Origin: Lactococcus petauri
GTDB lineage: Bacteria; Bacillota; Bacilli; Lactobacillales; Streptococcaceae
DNA length: 64,000 bases
Assembly (NCBI RefSeq): GCF_002154895.1
Contig: NZ_MUIZ01000001.1
Coordinates: 186,001 to 250,000 of the forward strand
Direction: 5' to 3'
Of the stretch, positions 1 to 9,779 are shown piece by piece. Within the stretch, counting starts at the first letter, position 1; each line of letters opens with the position of its first letter. The notes under the pieces were generated by a model. It did no database searches, was not told where the DNA came from, and worked only from the letters and a program-made list of their open reading frames with translations. The position numbers were made by a program, and so were the translations under genes.

Positions 1-623
1 TTGGCGTATTCTTAATTCAAACGTTTTACAATGCTGGACAGGTAAATATTACTAACCAAATTGGTTACTGGAATTTCCCCGTTCTCTCAAAAATTCCTGT
101 AATTGGACAAATCTTCTTCTCACAAACTTCACTACCAGGATTCCTTGCAATTCTCGTTGCCTTCCTCTCTTGGTATCTTCTCTTTAAAACGAAATTCGGA
201 CTTCGTCTCCGCTCAGTAGGTGAAAACCCTCAAGCAGCAGATACTCTCGGTATCAATGTTTACCTTATGCGTTATGCTGGGGTTATCATCTCCGGTATCC
301 TTGGTGGTATTGGTGGTGCAATTTATGCCCAATCTATCTCGGGTAACTTCTCTGTGGCTACAATCGCAGGGCAAGGTTTCATCTCATTGGCTGCTATGAT
401 CTTTGGTAAATGGAATCCTGTTGGAGCGATGCTTGCTTCCCTCCTCTTTGGACTTTCTACCTCACTGGCAGTTGTAGGCGGCCAAATTCCCGTTATCAAA
501 GAAATTCCTTCTGCCTTCCTCCAAATGGCACCATACGTAGTGACTATCATCGTTCTTGCGGCCTTTCTTGGAAAAGCTGTCGCACCTAAAGCTGATGGTG
601 TTAACTATATCAAAACGAAATAA
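1..623 (+). CDS. nupC: Nucleoside ABC transporter permease (C-terminal part)
   Basis: The open frame runs in from the window edge (first whole codon at base 3) and gives 206 residues. It is a hydrophobic permease with the cytoplasmic loop GLRLRSVGENPQAADTLGI, which is typical of the BmpA-linked purine/pyrimidine nucleoside ABC permeases (YufQ/NupC type). In L. lactis such a gene closes the bmpA-nupA-nupB-nupC operon. A terminator directly after the stop agrees with this being the last gene. The 5' end and partner genes lie outside the window, so the symbol rests on family resemblance and position. Confidence 0.8.
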   Translation, partial: GVFLIQTFYNAGQVNITNQIGYWNFPVLSKIPVIGQIFFSQTSLPGFLAILVAFLSWYLLFKTKFGLRLRSVGENPQAADTLGINVYLMRYAGVIISGILGGIGGAIYAQSISGNFSVATIAGQGFISLAAMIFGKWNPVGAMLASLLFGLSTSLAVVGGQIPVIKEIPSAFLQMAPYVVTIIVLAAFLGKAVAPKADGVNYIKTK

Positions 624-627
624 AATC

Positions 628-657
628 AAAAAGCATTTCAATTTGAGATGCTTTTTT
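628..657 (+). terminator. Rho-independent terminator of the nucleoside permease operon
   Basis: The arms AAAAGCATTTCA and TGAGATGCTTTT pair around a short loop with one G-T wobble and run into a T tract, a few bases after the permease stop. Confidence 0.85.
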
Positions 658-703
658 ATTTTATAAGGATTAATCGAATCATATATCACATCATTACGGA
701 TGG

Positions 704-799
704 TTACTTATTTATTTTCAAAATAAGTTTTTTGAGGAGATAAACGAGTACGACAATTAAAACTATGATTATTATAAAAACTATACTAACTAAAATCAA
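704..799 (-). CDS. Possible 31-residue hydrophobic peptide
   Basis: A TTG at 799 overlaps the TGA of the upstream secreted-protein gene (TTGA) and opens a 31-codon frame. The product is almost entirely Ile/Val/Leu for 22 residues and ends in a lysine-rich tail (LLKKLILKINK). That is the profile of a single-pass membrane peptide. No Shine-Dalgarno sequence is seen, so translation would need coupling to the gene in front. A TATAAT sequence also lies just upstream. It could be a chance A/T-rich frame; I do not know a homologue. Confidence 0.35.
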   Translation of the reverse strand: MILVSIVFIIIIVLIVVLVYLLKKLILKINK

Positions 800-1317
800 T
801 TATTATATACCACTATCCTATTAGAATTATCCAGTCTTACTCGAACCCACCCTGTCCAAGAAAGTACATTGTGTATTGGTGTATTAAAACCAAAGCGTGC
901 CGTTGCTTGCCTACTATGATCAACTTTTACATTAGAGTAACGAACAGGCATTGCTATAATGTAATTTAAATCATATGCGGAAAGTATCCTATTATTAACT
1001 ACTCTGATATAATAAGTAACTCTCCAGCCAATCCCCCAAGCGCTTATCCTATATCTTCCATTAGCTATACGATTTAAATTACTGTTTTCAGGTATTACTG
1101 AAAAATGAATTTCTTCTCCATTCTTGTCTCTCACTGTCTTAGTTTCTCCCTCTTGTGGTAAAGCTTCTAAATCAAAAGTTGAATCCCTTACAAGAGTAGA
1201 TTCCACTAATGAAGAAACGCCCGCTCCGTCTTCTGCATAAGCAATGGAAGCAGAAAATAGTACAAAAGCTAAGAATAAAGTTACTATGCTGCTTAAACGA
1301 ATAATAGTCCTTTTCAC
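796..1317 (-). CDS. Secreted protein, DUF5626-like
   Basis: The protein has 173 residues from a GTG at 1317. I chose this start because AAAGGA lies 7 nt before it, although the frame extends 13 codons further upstream. The N-terminus KRTIIRLSSIVTLFLAFV followed by ASIAYAED is a Sec signal peptide cut after AYA. The mature part (about 145 residues) has no cysteines and many aromatic residues and arginines, and resembles the DUF5626 secreted proteins of lactococci and streptococci. Function unknown. It lies downstream of the Rgg gene on the same strand, so it could be a target (inference). Confidence 0.7.
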   Translation of the reverse strand: MKRTIIRLSSIVTLFLAFVLFSASIAYAEDGAGVSSLVESTLVRDSTFDLEALPQEGETKTVRDKNGEEIHFSVIPENSNLNRIANGRYRISAWGIGWRVTYYIRVVNNRILSAYDLNYIIAMPVRYSNVKVDHSRQATARFGFNTPIHNVLSWTGWVRVRLDNSNRIVVYNN

Positions 1318-1463
1318 GATATTTCCTTTCTTTTTCCAATTTTTTATGGGTGACACATCTCAACTATAAATAATTAACCTCCTTATTTTTTCTCTATATA
1401 AAAGTTCCTTTAAATATAAATCATCTAGAGCTCTTTGATAATCCATATTTAATTAGATATATC

Positions 1464-2495
1464 CTACTTTACATAGCTTTCATAATTTTTCTGATACCAG
1501 TTTTTCATGAGTCCATCATACATATAAGAAGCTTTGCAGATAGACTTCATTGTAGTTTTGTACTGTACTTTTCCAGTTTGTTTGTATTTAAATAAACATT
1601 CTACAAAAAGACAGGCAATTTTGGCAAGTTCATCTGTTTCATGAACAAATTCTCTAGCAAATTTCAAGAAATATGCTGCTTCAATAAGACTATTTTCCTT
1701 TAGTCTTACGAGCATTATTTCAAGGCCCGCCAAAACTAAACGTCTTTGGTAAATATTTTGTCCTTTAAAAATTGTTTTAGAAGACAGCAAATTTTCACAA
1801 ATTAACTTCAAGTGGTCTGAACTTAAAAACTTAGAACTATATTGAAAAATAAAAAGCTCCTGATTTGTCCAATATTCTCTTGTAATAAAATAGTTTTTTA
1901 GTTCTAGCATCTCTTGTTCAGAAATTTTATTCAAGATTCCTTTGAGGCAAAGGGATAGGAAAAAATGATCACTATACTCATCCAGCTCCGCATATAAACT
2001 ATTCAGCATCGTAGTATCAGCACTATAATAAGCAAGGTCTACCTGCTTCAGTACATACTCTACAGGACTTTCACTACCTTTTTCGAGGAGAGAACAATAA
2101 TCTTCAAGACTTGTATTCATCTCCATAAGCATCGCATATAGTTTATCAAACTCAAACATAATTTTTCCTGACTCAAAAAGTTTCAGTTGTGCCGCAGAAA
2201 TAGAAAGATGCGTAAAGGCTTCTCGCGAAAAGCCGTTTTGTTTTCTGATTTTTGTAAATATTTTTCCGTATCTGCCATATATCTTCTCTTTGTGGGCCAG
2301 ATGATAAAAATCAATAATATTTAAGTCAATACTTTCCAATAATGCCTGCAGTTTAACTATCGGGAACACAGTCTCCCCTCTTTCATAACGAGACAGACTC
2401 CTACGCGGAATGATCCCCTCGAAATCCTTTAGAGATAACTTTCTTCTCTTCCTTATCTTTTGAAAAACTTTTCCATAGTGTACTTTATTAGCCAT
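1464..2495 (-). CDS. Rgg/GadR-type regulator with two tandem HTH units
   Basis: The protein has 343 residues, against about 280-300 for usual Rgg proteins. Residues 6-72 form an XRE-type HTH unit (HYGKVFQKIRKRRKLS, SLSRYERGE). Residues 75-140 repeat it (RYGKIFTKIRKQNGFSREAF, LKLFESGK). The offset of 69 residues accounts for the extra length. The remaining 200 residues are helical, like the Rgg peptide-binding repeat domain. Rgg proteins bind DNA and often sense short hydrophobic peptides. I found no clear SHP-type pheromone gene beside it. Start at ATG with GAGGAAAAAGAT in front. The target genes are unknown. Confidence 0.8.
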   Translation of the reverse strand: MANKVHYGKVFQKIRKRRKLSLKDFEGIIPRRSLSRYERGETVFPIVKLQALLESIDLNIIDFYHLAHKEKIYGRYGKIFTKIRKQNGFSREAFTHLSISAAQLKLFESGKIMFEFDKLYAMLMEMNTSLEDYCSLLEKGSESPVEYVLKQVDLAYYSADTTMLNSLYAELDEYSDHFFLSLCLKGILNKISEQEMLELKNYFITREYWTNQELFIFQYSSKFLSSDHLKLICENLLSSKTIFKGQNIYQRRLVLAGLEIMLVRLKENSLIEAAYFLKFAREFVHETDELAKIACLFVECLFKYKQTGKVQYKTTMKSICKASYMYDGLMKNWYQKNYESYVK

Positions 2496-2561
2496 ATCAT
2501 ATCTTTTTCCTCAACTTTTTTATTCTTATTATTTAGTACGAAAAAAAATTGAAAAAAGCTC

Positions 2562-2594
2562 AAAAAAAAATACCTAAATTTAGGTATTTTTTTA
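2562..2594 (-). terminator. Terminator after ldh
   Basis: The perfect palindrome TACCTAAATTTAGGTA is flanked by A and T runs. It lies 4 nt after the ldh stop and could work in both directions. Confidence 0.9.
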
Positions 2595-2597
2595 TAC

Positions 2598-3581
<984 letters not shown>

Positions 3582-3621
3582 TCATTCCTTTCCTGAATGC
3601 AATAATAATGTTTACTATATT

Positions 3622-3650
3622 ATTATAGCATTTTTTCACATTCTTGTCAC
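3622..3650 (-). promoter_or_regulatory. ldh promoter with extended -10
   Basis: On the minus strand GTGACA (-35) and TATAAT (-10) are exactly 17 nt apart, and TGC before the -10 makes it an extended -10. It lies about 45 nt before the ldh start, inside the las operon. Confidence 0.75.
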
Positions 3651-3740
3651 ATTGGAAAGTGATTTATATCACATTATAACGCTTACATTTAAAGCGTGAT
3701 ACGTTTATATTTCGTGAGCTTTCCATAAAGAAAATCAATC

Positions 3741-3770
3741 AAAAAAAGCACCACATTGGATGCTTTTTTT
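3741..3770 (-). terminator. Terminator between pyk and ldh
   Basis: AAAAAAAGCA and TGCTTTTTTT pair around a 10-base loop downstream of the pyk stop. A second small stem (GAGCA/TGCTC, 3773-3787) lies between it and pyk. It should lower read-through from pfkA-pyk into ldh. Confidence 0.75.
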
Positions 3771-3801
3771 TTGAGCAAAAACTGCTCTTGAAAAATTTTT
3801 A

Positions 3802-5310
3802 TTATTTGATAGTACGGATACGCATTGTGTTTGTACGTCCTGAACCAACTGGAACACCAGCAACGATAACGATGTTATCACCTGATTCAACAAGACCTGA
3901 AGCCAAGGCTGCTTTTTCAGCTACTTCGAACATATCGTCTGTTGAAGCTGGTTTGTCCATAAGCATTGGGATAACACCCCAGTTGATCATCAATCCGCGT
4001 TCAACTTTTTCATCAAAAGTGATTGCCAAGATATCAGCTTCTGGACGGTATTTTGAAATCAAACGAGCAGTTGCTCCTGACTCAGTCAAAGCAACGATAA
4101 GTTTAACTTCCATTGATTCTGCAGCGTTTTTAACTGCTGATGCTACAACTTCTGTTACTGAATCTTTATCAAAGTTTTCTGGGTGAAGACGTCCGTATTC
4201 TTTCAACAATGTTTGAGCGTTTTTGTTAACTGTAGCCATTGTACGAACTGATTCACGTGGGTATTTACCGTTAGCTGACTCACCTGAAAGCATAGTTGCA
4301 TCAGTACCATCGATAACAGCGTTAAAGACGTCAGAGATTTCAGAACGTGTTGCACGTGGTTTTTCAGTCATAGACTCAAGCATGTTTGTTGCTGTAACAA
4401 CGATTTTACCTGCTTGGTTAACTTTACGGATGATTTCTTTTTGGAAGACTGGAACCATTTCAAATGGTACTTCAATACCCATGTCACCACGAGCAATCAT
4501 GATACCGTCAGCTGTATCGATGATTTCATCAAGGTTATCAATACCTTGTTGGTTTTCGATTTTAGCCAAAAGTTGAACGTGTGTGTTACCAGTTTCTTCA
4601 AGGATAGCACGAACTTCGTTAACGTCTTTCGCAGTACGTACGAATGAGATTGCGATGAAGTTCAAACCATTTGGTTGTGAAAGACCGAAACGGATATCGT
4701 CGTTATCACGTTCTGCAAGAGCTGGGAAAGGAATTGTAGTGTTAGGAATATTAACACCTTTTTGTTTACCAATAGCACCATCATTTTGTGCTACAACATC
4801 GAATTCGCGTGCTTCAACGTCTTTAGCAGCTACTGTAAGACCCAATTTACCATCATCGATAAGGATAGTTTGACCAACTTCAACATCATCAAAGATATCA
4901 AGACCACCAGCAACGTTCAAAGCAATGTTATCACGAGTTGATTTCAAACCTTGTTTTGTAGAAACGCGGAATTGGTCACCAGTAACATATTTGTATTCGT
5001 CTGCACCATCTTCGTACACTTCTGTACGCATTTCTGGACCTTTAGTGTCAAGCAAGAAACCAACTTTACGGCCAGCAATTTCTTCAGCACGAAGTACTGT
5101 TGCCATACGAGCAGCTTGTTCAGCGTGGTCACCGTGAGAGAAGTTAAAACGGAAAACGTCAGCACCTTCTTTGATCAAATCAGCAATGGTTTGTGCTGAT
5201 GTTTCAACATCAAGCTCTTCTCCCCAGTATCCTTTTTCTCCGAATTTTTTACCACCACGAGTTTCTACTGCAGGGCCAAGTGTTGAGACGATTTTTACAC
5301 GTTTGTTCAT
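3802..5310 (-). CDS. pyk: Pyruvate kinase
   Basis: This 502-residue glycolytic enzyme converts phosphoenolpyruvate and ADP to pyruvate and ATP. The N-terminus MNKRVKIVSTLGPA is diagnostic, and the Mg/PEP site MIARGDMGIEVP lies in the barrel. The frame is open 12 codons upstream, but AGGAGA sits properly spaced before the ATG at 5310, giving the family's usual length. It lies about 110 nt after pfkA, with which it is probably co-transcribed. Lactococcal Pyk is known to be controlled by FBP and phosphate. Confidence 0.97.
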   Translation of the reverse strand: MNKRVKIVSTLGPAVETRGGKKFGEKGYWGEELDVETSAQTIADLIKEGADVFRFNFSHGDHAEQAARMATVLRAEEIAGRKVGFLLDTKGPEMRTEVYEDGADEYKYVTGDQFRVSTKQGLKSTRDNIALNVAGGLDIFDDVEVGQTILIDDGKLGLTVAAKDVEAREFDVVAQNDGAIGKQKGVNIPNTTIPFPALAERDNDDIRFGLSQPNGLNFIAISFVRTAKDVNEVRAILEETGNTHVQLLAKIENQQGIDNLDEIIDTADGIMIARGDMGIEVPFEMVPVFQKEIIRKVNQAGKIVVTATNMLESMTEKPRATRSEISDVFNAVIDGTDATMLSGESANGKYPRESVRTMATVNKNAQTLLKEYGRLHPENFDKDSVTEVVASAVKNAAESMEVKLIVALTESGATARLISKYRPEADILAITFDEKVERGLMINWGVIPMLMDKPASTDDMFEVAEKAALASGLVESGDNIVIVAGVPVGSGRTNTMRIRTIK

Positions 5311-5419
5311 TTTGAGTAATTCTCCTATTTTTATAAATGTACTCATTATTTAGTCAATGTGAGCATTCAGTGTTTTAACTTCACTCTGACATCAACCAAA
5401 TAAGATTACTAACAATAAC

Positions 5420-6478
<1,059 letters not shown>

Positions 6479-6482
6479 TTAT

Positions 6483-6498
6483 ATTTGCAATTGCAAAT
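6483..6498 (-). promoter_or_regulatory. 16-bp perfect palindrome in the pfkA leader
   Basis: ATTTGCAATTGCAAAT is a perfect palindrome between the predicted transcription start and the pfkA ribosome site. It could be an operator or a small RNA hairpin. I do not recognise the binding protein. Confidence 0.45.
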
Positions 6499-6526
6499 TT
6501 AAAGTTCAATTTTTATTTCATTGTTT

Positions 6527-6535
6527 ATTATATCA
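6527..6535 (-). promoter_or_regulatory. Extended -10 of the las operon promoter
   Basis: TGATATAAT (TGN plus TATAAT) lies about 80 nt before pfkA. No good -35 is found at 16-18 nt, so activation is likely to be needed. Confidence 0.6.
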
Positions 6536-6556
6536 CGATACGAAAAAAAAATCTCA

Positions 6557-6580
6557 TAAAAACGCTATGACAGCGTTTTT
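6557..6580 (-). terminator. Terminator of the MFS gene upstream of the las operon
   Basis: The arms AAAAACGCT and AGCGTTTTT are separated by a 5-nt loop, about 120 nt after the transporter stop. The sequence overlaps a cre-like box. Confidence 0.65.
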
Positions 6581-6581
6581 A
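6568..6581 (-). promoter_or_regulatory. cre-like CcpA box upstream of the las promoter
   Basis: TAAAAACGCTGTCA on the minus strand differs from TGNAANCGNTNNCA at one fixed base. Its centre is about 50-55 nt upstream of the predicted las start. L. lactis CcpA is known to activate las transcription, so an upstream position would fit. The box shares bases with the terminator, so the match could be accidental. Confidence 0.4.
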
Positions 6582-6698
6582 TTTATAGTTTTTCAAATGT
6601 AATGGTTTTCAGATTACAAAAAGATTATTACTGTCTAAAACTGGTCTCAAGCATAAATTACTTTTGAAGCAAAATTAGGATAAATATATGATTTCAAA

Positions 6699-7949
6699 TT
6701 ATCGACGAATCGTTTTAATTGAAAAGATACAGATTCCTCCTAATAGAGCAAAAACTGAAGACACCATAAAAATAGCTGAGAAACCAAACATACTAATAAC
6801 TGCTGCCGCTAGAACAGGTGCCAAAGCCTGTGTAATTGTATTTCCTAAATTATATACTCCAAGGAAGAAAGCCACACGATTTTTATCAGGAATAACTTCT
6901 AAATTCAATAAATTATCCAAAGAATTCCAAATACCCATTCCAAGCCCTGCTGTAAATCCATAAATCCAAATACTGGTATCATTTTTTAGGAAAAAGATGC
7001 TCAAAGCTCCCAAAGCTAGAAAAAGTGTCGAAAATACAATCGGGAGTTTTAATAGCTTGTAGCGATCTGAAAGGGGACCAGCTAGAAATCCCATACTAAT
7101 ACCAAAAACGAGCATTATTGTATTGACAATTTGGATGGAATTTTGCGCCCCTGTTGTACTTTTGCCGAGAAAATCTGTCATTATGTATAACATGTAACCT
7201 GTAACAGCAAAGTTACCTACTCCTTGTAATAATTTTCCCATTAAGGCTAAATAATAATCCCGTCCAATCTTCCAAGTTGGAAAAATTTTCAAAGAATCAC
7301 GTGTTATTTTTTTCTTTTCTTTTTTGCTATTTGCTTGATTTGCATTTAACTTTTTTTCGTCTAAATTTGAAGGCTCTTTGACAATAAGCGTTGCAATTAG
7401 TGTTCCTAAAAAAGTTATTATTCCAAAGATAATAAATCCTAGTCGGAATTGGTTAATGAGCATCGCACCAAAAATAATAAAGCCATTATTTCCCAAAGCC
7501 ATCCCAAGTCCACCATAGGCGCTTGAAGCCGTTCCGCGTCCATTTTCGGGTGCCATATCAATCCAAGCAACCATTGGTGCGACAATAAAGTTTAGAGCAA
7601 CTTGACCCAGCATCCAAATAACTAAAAGATAGGGAACAGAGTGTGCAAAGGAAGCTAAAATCATCACAATCATGAATGAAAAACTCCCCCCAAGTAGCCA
7701 AGGTGTACGTTTTCCAAACTTAGAATAGGTTCTGTCAGAAAGATAACCCGCAGTCATATTAGAAAGAGCTGCAACAATCATTCCACAAGTCGAAAACAAG
7801 GCTAAAAGATTAATTTTATTAGGCGCATCAATTTCTTGAAGTAAGATTGGTAAGAACAAGCTGGCTGCTATTATATAAGGACCAAGCCAGCTTGCCGGAC
7901 CAATGATCAAAGCTGGTACGAGCCTTTTGATTGCTACTTCTTTTTTCAT
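6699..7949 (-). CDS. MFS transporter, probable xyloside/oligosaccharide importer
   Basis: The 416-residue protein has about 12 hydrophobic segments and an MFS-type loop, SDRTYSKFGKRTPWLLGG, after helix 2 (residues 70-90), as in sugar:cation symporters and related MFS sugar carriers. A lysine-rich central loop near residues 200-220 separates the halves. Its ATG overlaps the stop of the GH43 gene by 4 nt, so the two are translationally coupled, and the likely cargo is the GH43 substrate (inference). A xylo-oligosaccharide, xyloside or arabinoside cannot be told apart from sequence alone. Confidence 0.85.
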   Translation of the reverse strand: MKKEVAIKRLVPALIIGPASWLGPYIIAASLFLPILLQEIDAPNKINLLALFSTCGMIVAALSNMTAGYLSDRTYSKFGKRTPWLLGGSFSFMIVMILASFAHSVPYLLVIWMLGQVALNFIVAPMVAWIDMAPENGRGTASSAYGGLGMALGNNGFIIFGAMLINQFRLGFIIFGIITFLGTLIATLIVKEPSNLDEKKLNANQANSKKEKKKITRDSLKIFPTWKIGRDYYLALMGKLLQGVGNFAVTGYMLYIMTDFLGKSTTGAQNSIQIVNTIMLVFGISMGFLAGPLSDRYKLLKLPIVFSTLFLALGALSIFFLKNDTSIWIYGFTAGLGMGIWNSLDNLLNLEVIPDKNRVAFFLGVYNLGNTITQALAPVLAAAVISMFGFSAIFMVSSVFALLGGICIFSIKTIRR

Positions 7950-9613
7950 AATTTATTTTCCTCCTGTTCATTGACTACTTGATAGTAATCAAAATCAGCA
8001 TAAGATTCTCTTTGATGCGCATCTACTGCACCAATAAAATTAAAGAGTCCTGTAAAACCACCTATTTCTCCAGGCTCACCATTGACGCCTTCATCCGAAA
8101 GATAGCTCACATCAAGATTACGCAACACATTATCCCAATCCTCATACTCTGTCTTATAGAATAAACTTGCAAAACCGTCCTTGTAGGTGATTTTCAGCTC
8201 TGCTTTATCATGTGAGACTTTTACACTATGATCTGGATACTCTATCTTTTGCCCCAGCTTTGCTTGCGAAATGGTTAAAATTGTCGACTTATGCTCTTCA
8301 GAATAAGTCAAATTCAAATACAACCAATTGTTACAGTCATAGTACAAGCCCGCTCCTGCGGTTTCCGAATAATGTTTAGGGTGAAACTCAAGCTTAGTTT
8401 TCAACTCATAGTTAAATGATGTTGCTCTTGTCGCCATGATTGCTGGCTTGATTTGAGAAAATAGTGAATTTTCTCCATGTATTCTTAAATGTCCTTGATG
8501 TTCACTTGTATTGACCCAATCTTTGTGTTGTTCACGATAAGGAGTCATAAATCTTGCATCAAAGTCAGCATTAAAATCATCATAAATATCCCAGTCAAAA
8601 TTTTGAACAAACTCAAGTCCCGAAATACCCTCTACCTCCATTTTGGCAATATTTGAACCATCAGCCATTTCTAGCCAATCATCATCAGTCCAAATCATTT
8701 TTTGAATAGAAGTTTCACGCCCTAAAGGATTCAATAGTTTATTTTTCAAAGGACGAGACATGAGATGGGTGATGTACCATTCGCCTGTCGATGTTTCCAC
8801 TAGAGAACCGTGTCCTGCTTTTTGCATAGCAGAATTTGGGTTGTACATTTCAAAATGTCCCGCATCAGGATCTCCAAGTGAAAAGAGATGTTTTGGAGAT
8901 GAAGTGATGATGGGTTCCCCAGATGGATGGGGCACATATGGTCCAAAGATATGCTTGGAACGCCCAATTTCCACGCCATGAGCATAACCAGTGCCGCCTG
9001 CTGCGATGAGAAGATAGTAATAATCATTTTTCTTGTAGATTTGTGGTGCTTCTGCACAGCCACGACTTGTAAAACCTTGCGTTACTCTGTGCCATTTTCC
9101 CACGATAGAACCTTGTGCCAAGTCAATCTCGGCAATAACGATGTGACCAGGTGCTTGGTATCTTGAACGACTTTCCCACTCTAAAATACTGATATAATGT
9201 TTACCATTTTCATGGAAGAGAGAGGGATCAAAACCAATAGCCGTTACAAAAATTGGATCTGACCATGGACCACTAATGCTATCCGCAAACATAATATATG
9301 AGTCAGCATTAAACTCACGTCCTCCCATATTGACCATATGGGAATAAGCCAACCAATATTTTTTAGAAGAGGAGTCATAAGACAAATGAGGTGCCCAAAT
9401 ACCTGCGGGAGTGTTCGTGCCTTGTAAGTTGACTTGTCCTGACTTCAGCGCATAATTCACCAACTTCCAATTAGCCAAGTCTTGCGATTCATAAATTTGG
9501 ATGGCCGGTTGCCAGTGAAAAGTTGAGGTGGCGAGGTAGTAGGTATTTTCCACTCGAATTACGGATGGATCGGGTGCCATACCGGGAATAATCGGATTTT
9601 TTATAATAGTCAT
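7946..9613 (-). CDS. xynB: GH43 beta-xylosidase / alpha-L-arabinofuranosidase
   Basis: The 555-residue protein begins with a five-bladed beta-propeller GH43 domain. It carries the three catalytic acids in family context: D15 (PGMAPDPS), D129 (GFDPSLF) and E188 (GCAEAPQIY). These sit where the well-studied GH43 xylosidases have D14, D127 and E186. Residues from about 340 on form the C-terminal beta-sandwich found in these xylosidases. There is no signal peptide, so it acts on imported short xylosides or arabinosides. It starts an operon with the MFS carrier; a cre-like box and an inverted repeat precede it, and an AraC regulator lies upstream. Confidence 0.9.
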   Translation of the reverse strand: MTIIKNPIIPGMAPDPSVIRVENTYYLATSTFHWQPAIQIYESQDLANWKLVNYALKSGQVNLQGTNTPAGIWAPHLSYDSSSKKYWLAYSHMVNMGGREFNADSYIMFADSISGPWSDPIFVTAIGFDPSLFHENGKHYISILEWESRSRYQAPGHIVIAEIDLAQGSIVGKWHRVTQGFTSRGCAEAPQIYKKNDYYYLLIAAGGTGYAHGVEIGRSKHIFGPYVPHPSGEPIITSSPKHLFSLGDPDAGHFEMYNPNSAMQKAGHGSLVETSTGEWYITHLMSRPLKNKLLNPLGRETSIQKMIWTDDDWLEMADGSNIAKMEVEGISGLEFVQNFDWDIYDDFNADFDARFMTPYREQHKDWVNTSEHQGHLRIHGENSLFSQIKPAIMATRATSFNYELKTKLEFHPKHYSETAGAGLYYDCNNWLYLNLTYSEEHKSTILTISQAKLGQKIEYPDHSVKVSHDKAELKITYKDGFASLFYKTEYEDWDNVLRNLDVSYLSDEGVNGEPGEIGGFTGLFNFIGAVDAHQRESYADFDYYQVVNEQEENKL

Positions 9614-9623
9614 TGTTTCTCCT

Positions 9624-9637
9624 TGTTAGCGTTTTCT
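9624..9637 (-). promoter_or_regulatory. cre-like CcpA box upstream of the GH43 gene
   Basis: AGAAAACGCTAACA on the minus strand differs from TGNAANCGNTNNCA only at the first base. It lies between the likely -10 (TAAGAT, 9650-9655) and the ribosome site, where CcpA would block transcription when glucose is present. Confidence 0.6.
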
Positions 9638-9670
9638 TTTTCTGATATCATCTTATCAAAAAGAATTTAC

Positions 9671-9712
9671 ATGGAAAATACCAAAAAAAATCATAAATTT
9701 ACCATTTTCCAT
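9671..9712 (-). promoter_or_regulatory. Inverted repeat, candidate AraC operator
   Basis: ATGGAAAAT (9671-9679) and ATTTTCCAT (9704-9712) form a 9-bp inverted repeat over 42 bp, at and upstream of the -35 position of a promoter with a poor -35. The spacing fits two half-sites for an AraC-type activator. Confidence 0.5.
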
Positions 9713-9733
9713 ATTTCTACAGATAAAAGACAT

Positions 9734-9764
9734 CAAAAAAAGTACTCTTCATAAGTACTTTTTA
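9734..9764 (-). terminator. Terminator after the AraC-family gene
   Basis: AAAAAGTACT and AGTACTTTTT pair around a 7-nt loop, about 20 nt after the stop of the regulator gene. Confidence 0.8.
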
Positions 9765-9779
9765 TTTCTTTTCTATTTT

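Noticed and set aside
462-689. 75-codon minus-strand frame over the end of the permease gene
   Set aside because: It is antisense to a real gene and its terminator, and has no ribosome site.
1172-1363. 63-codon frame antisense-shifted in the secreted-protein gene
   Set aside because: It overlaps a frame with a clear signal peptide and ribosome site; codon use is poor.
3788-5353. Several plus-strand frames of 60-130 codons across pyk
   Set aside because: They are mirror frames of a strongly biased glycolytic gene.
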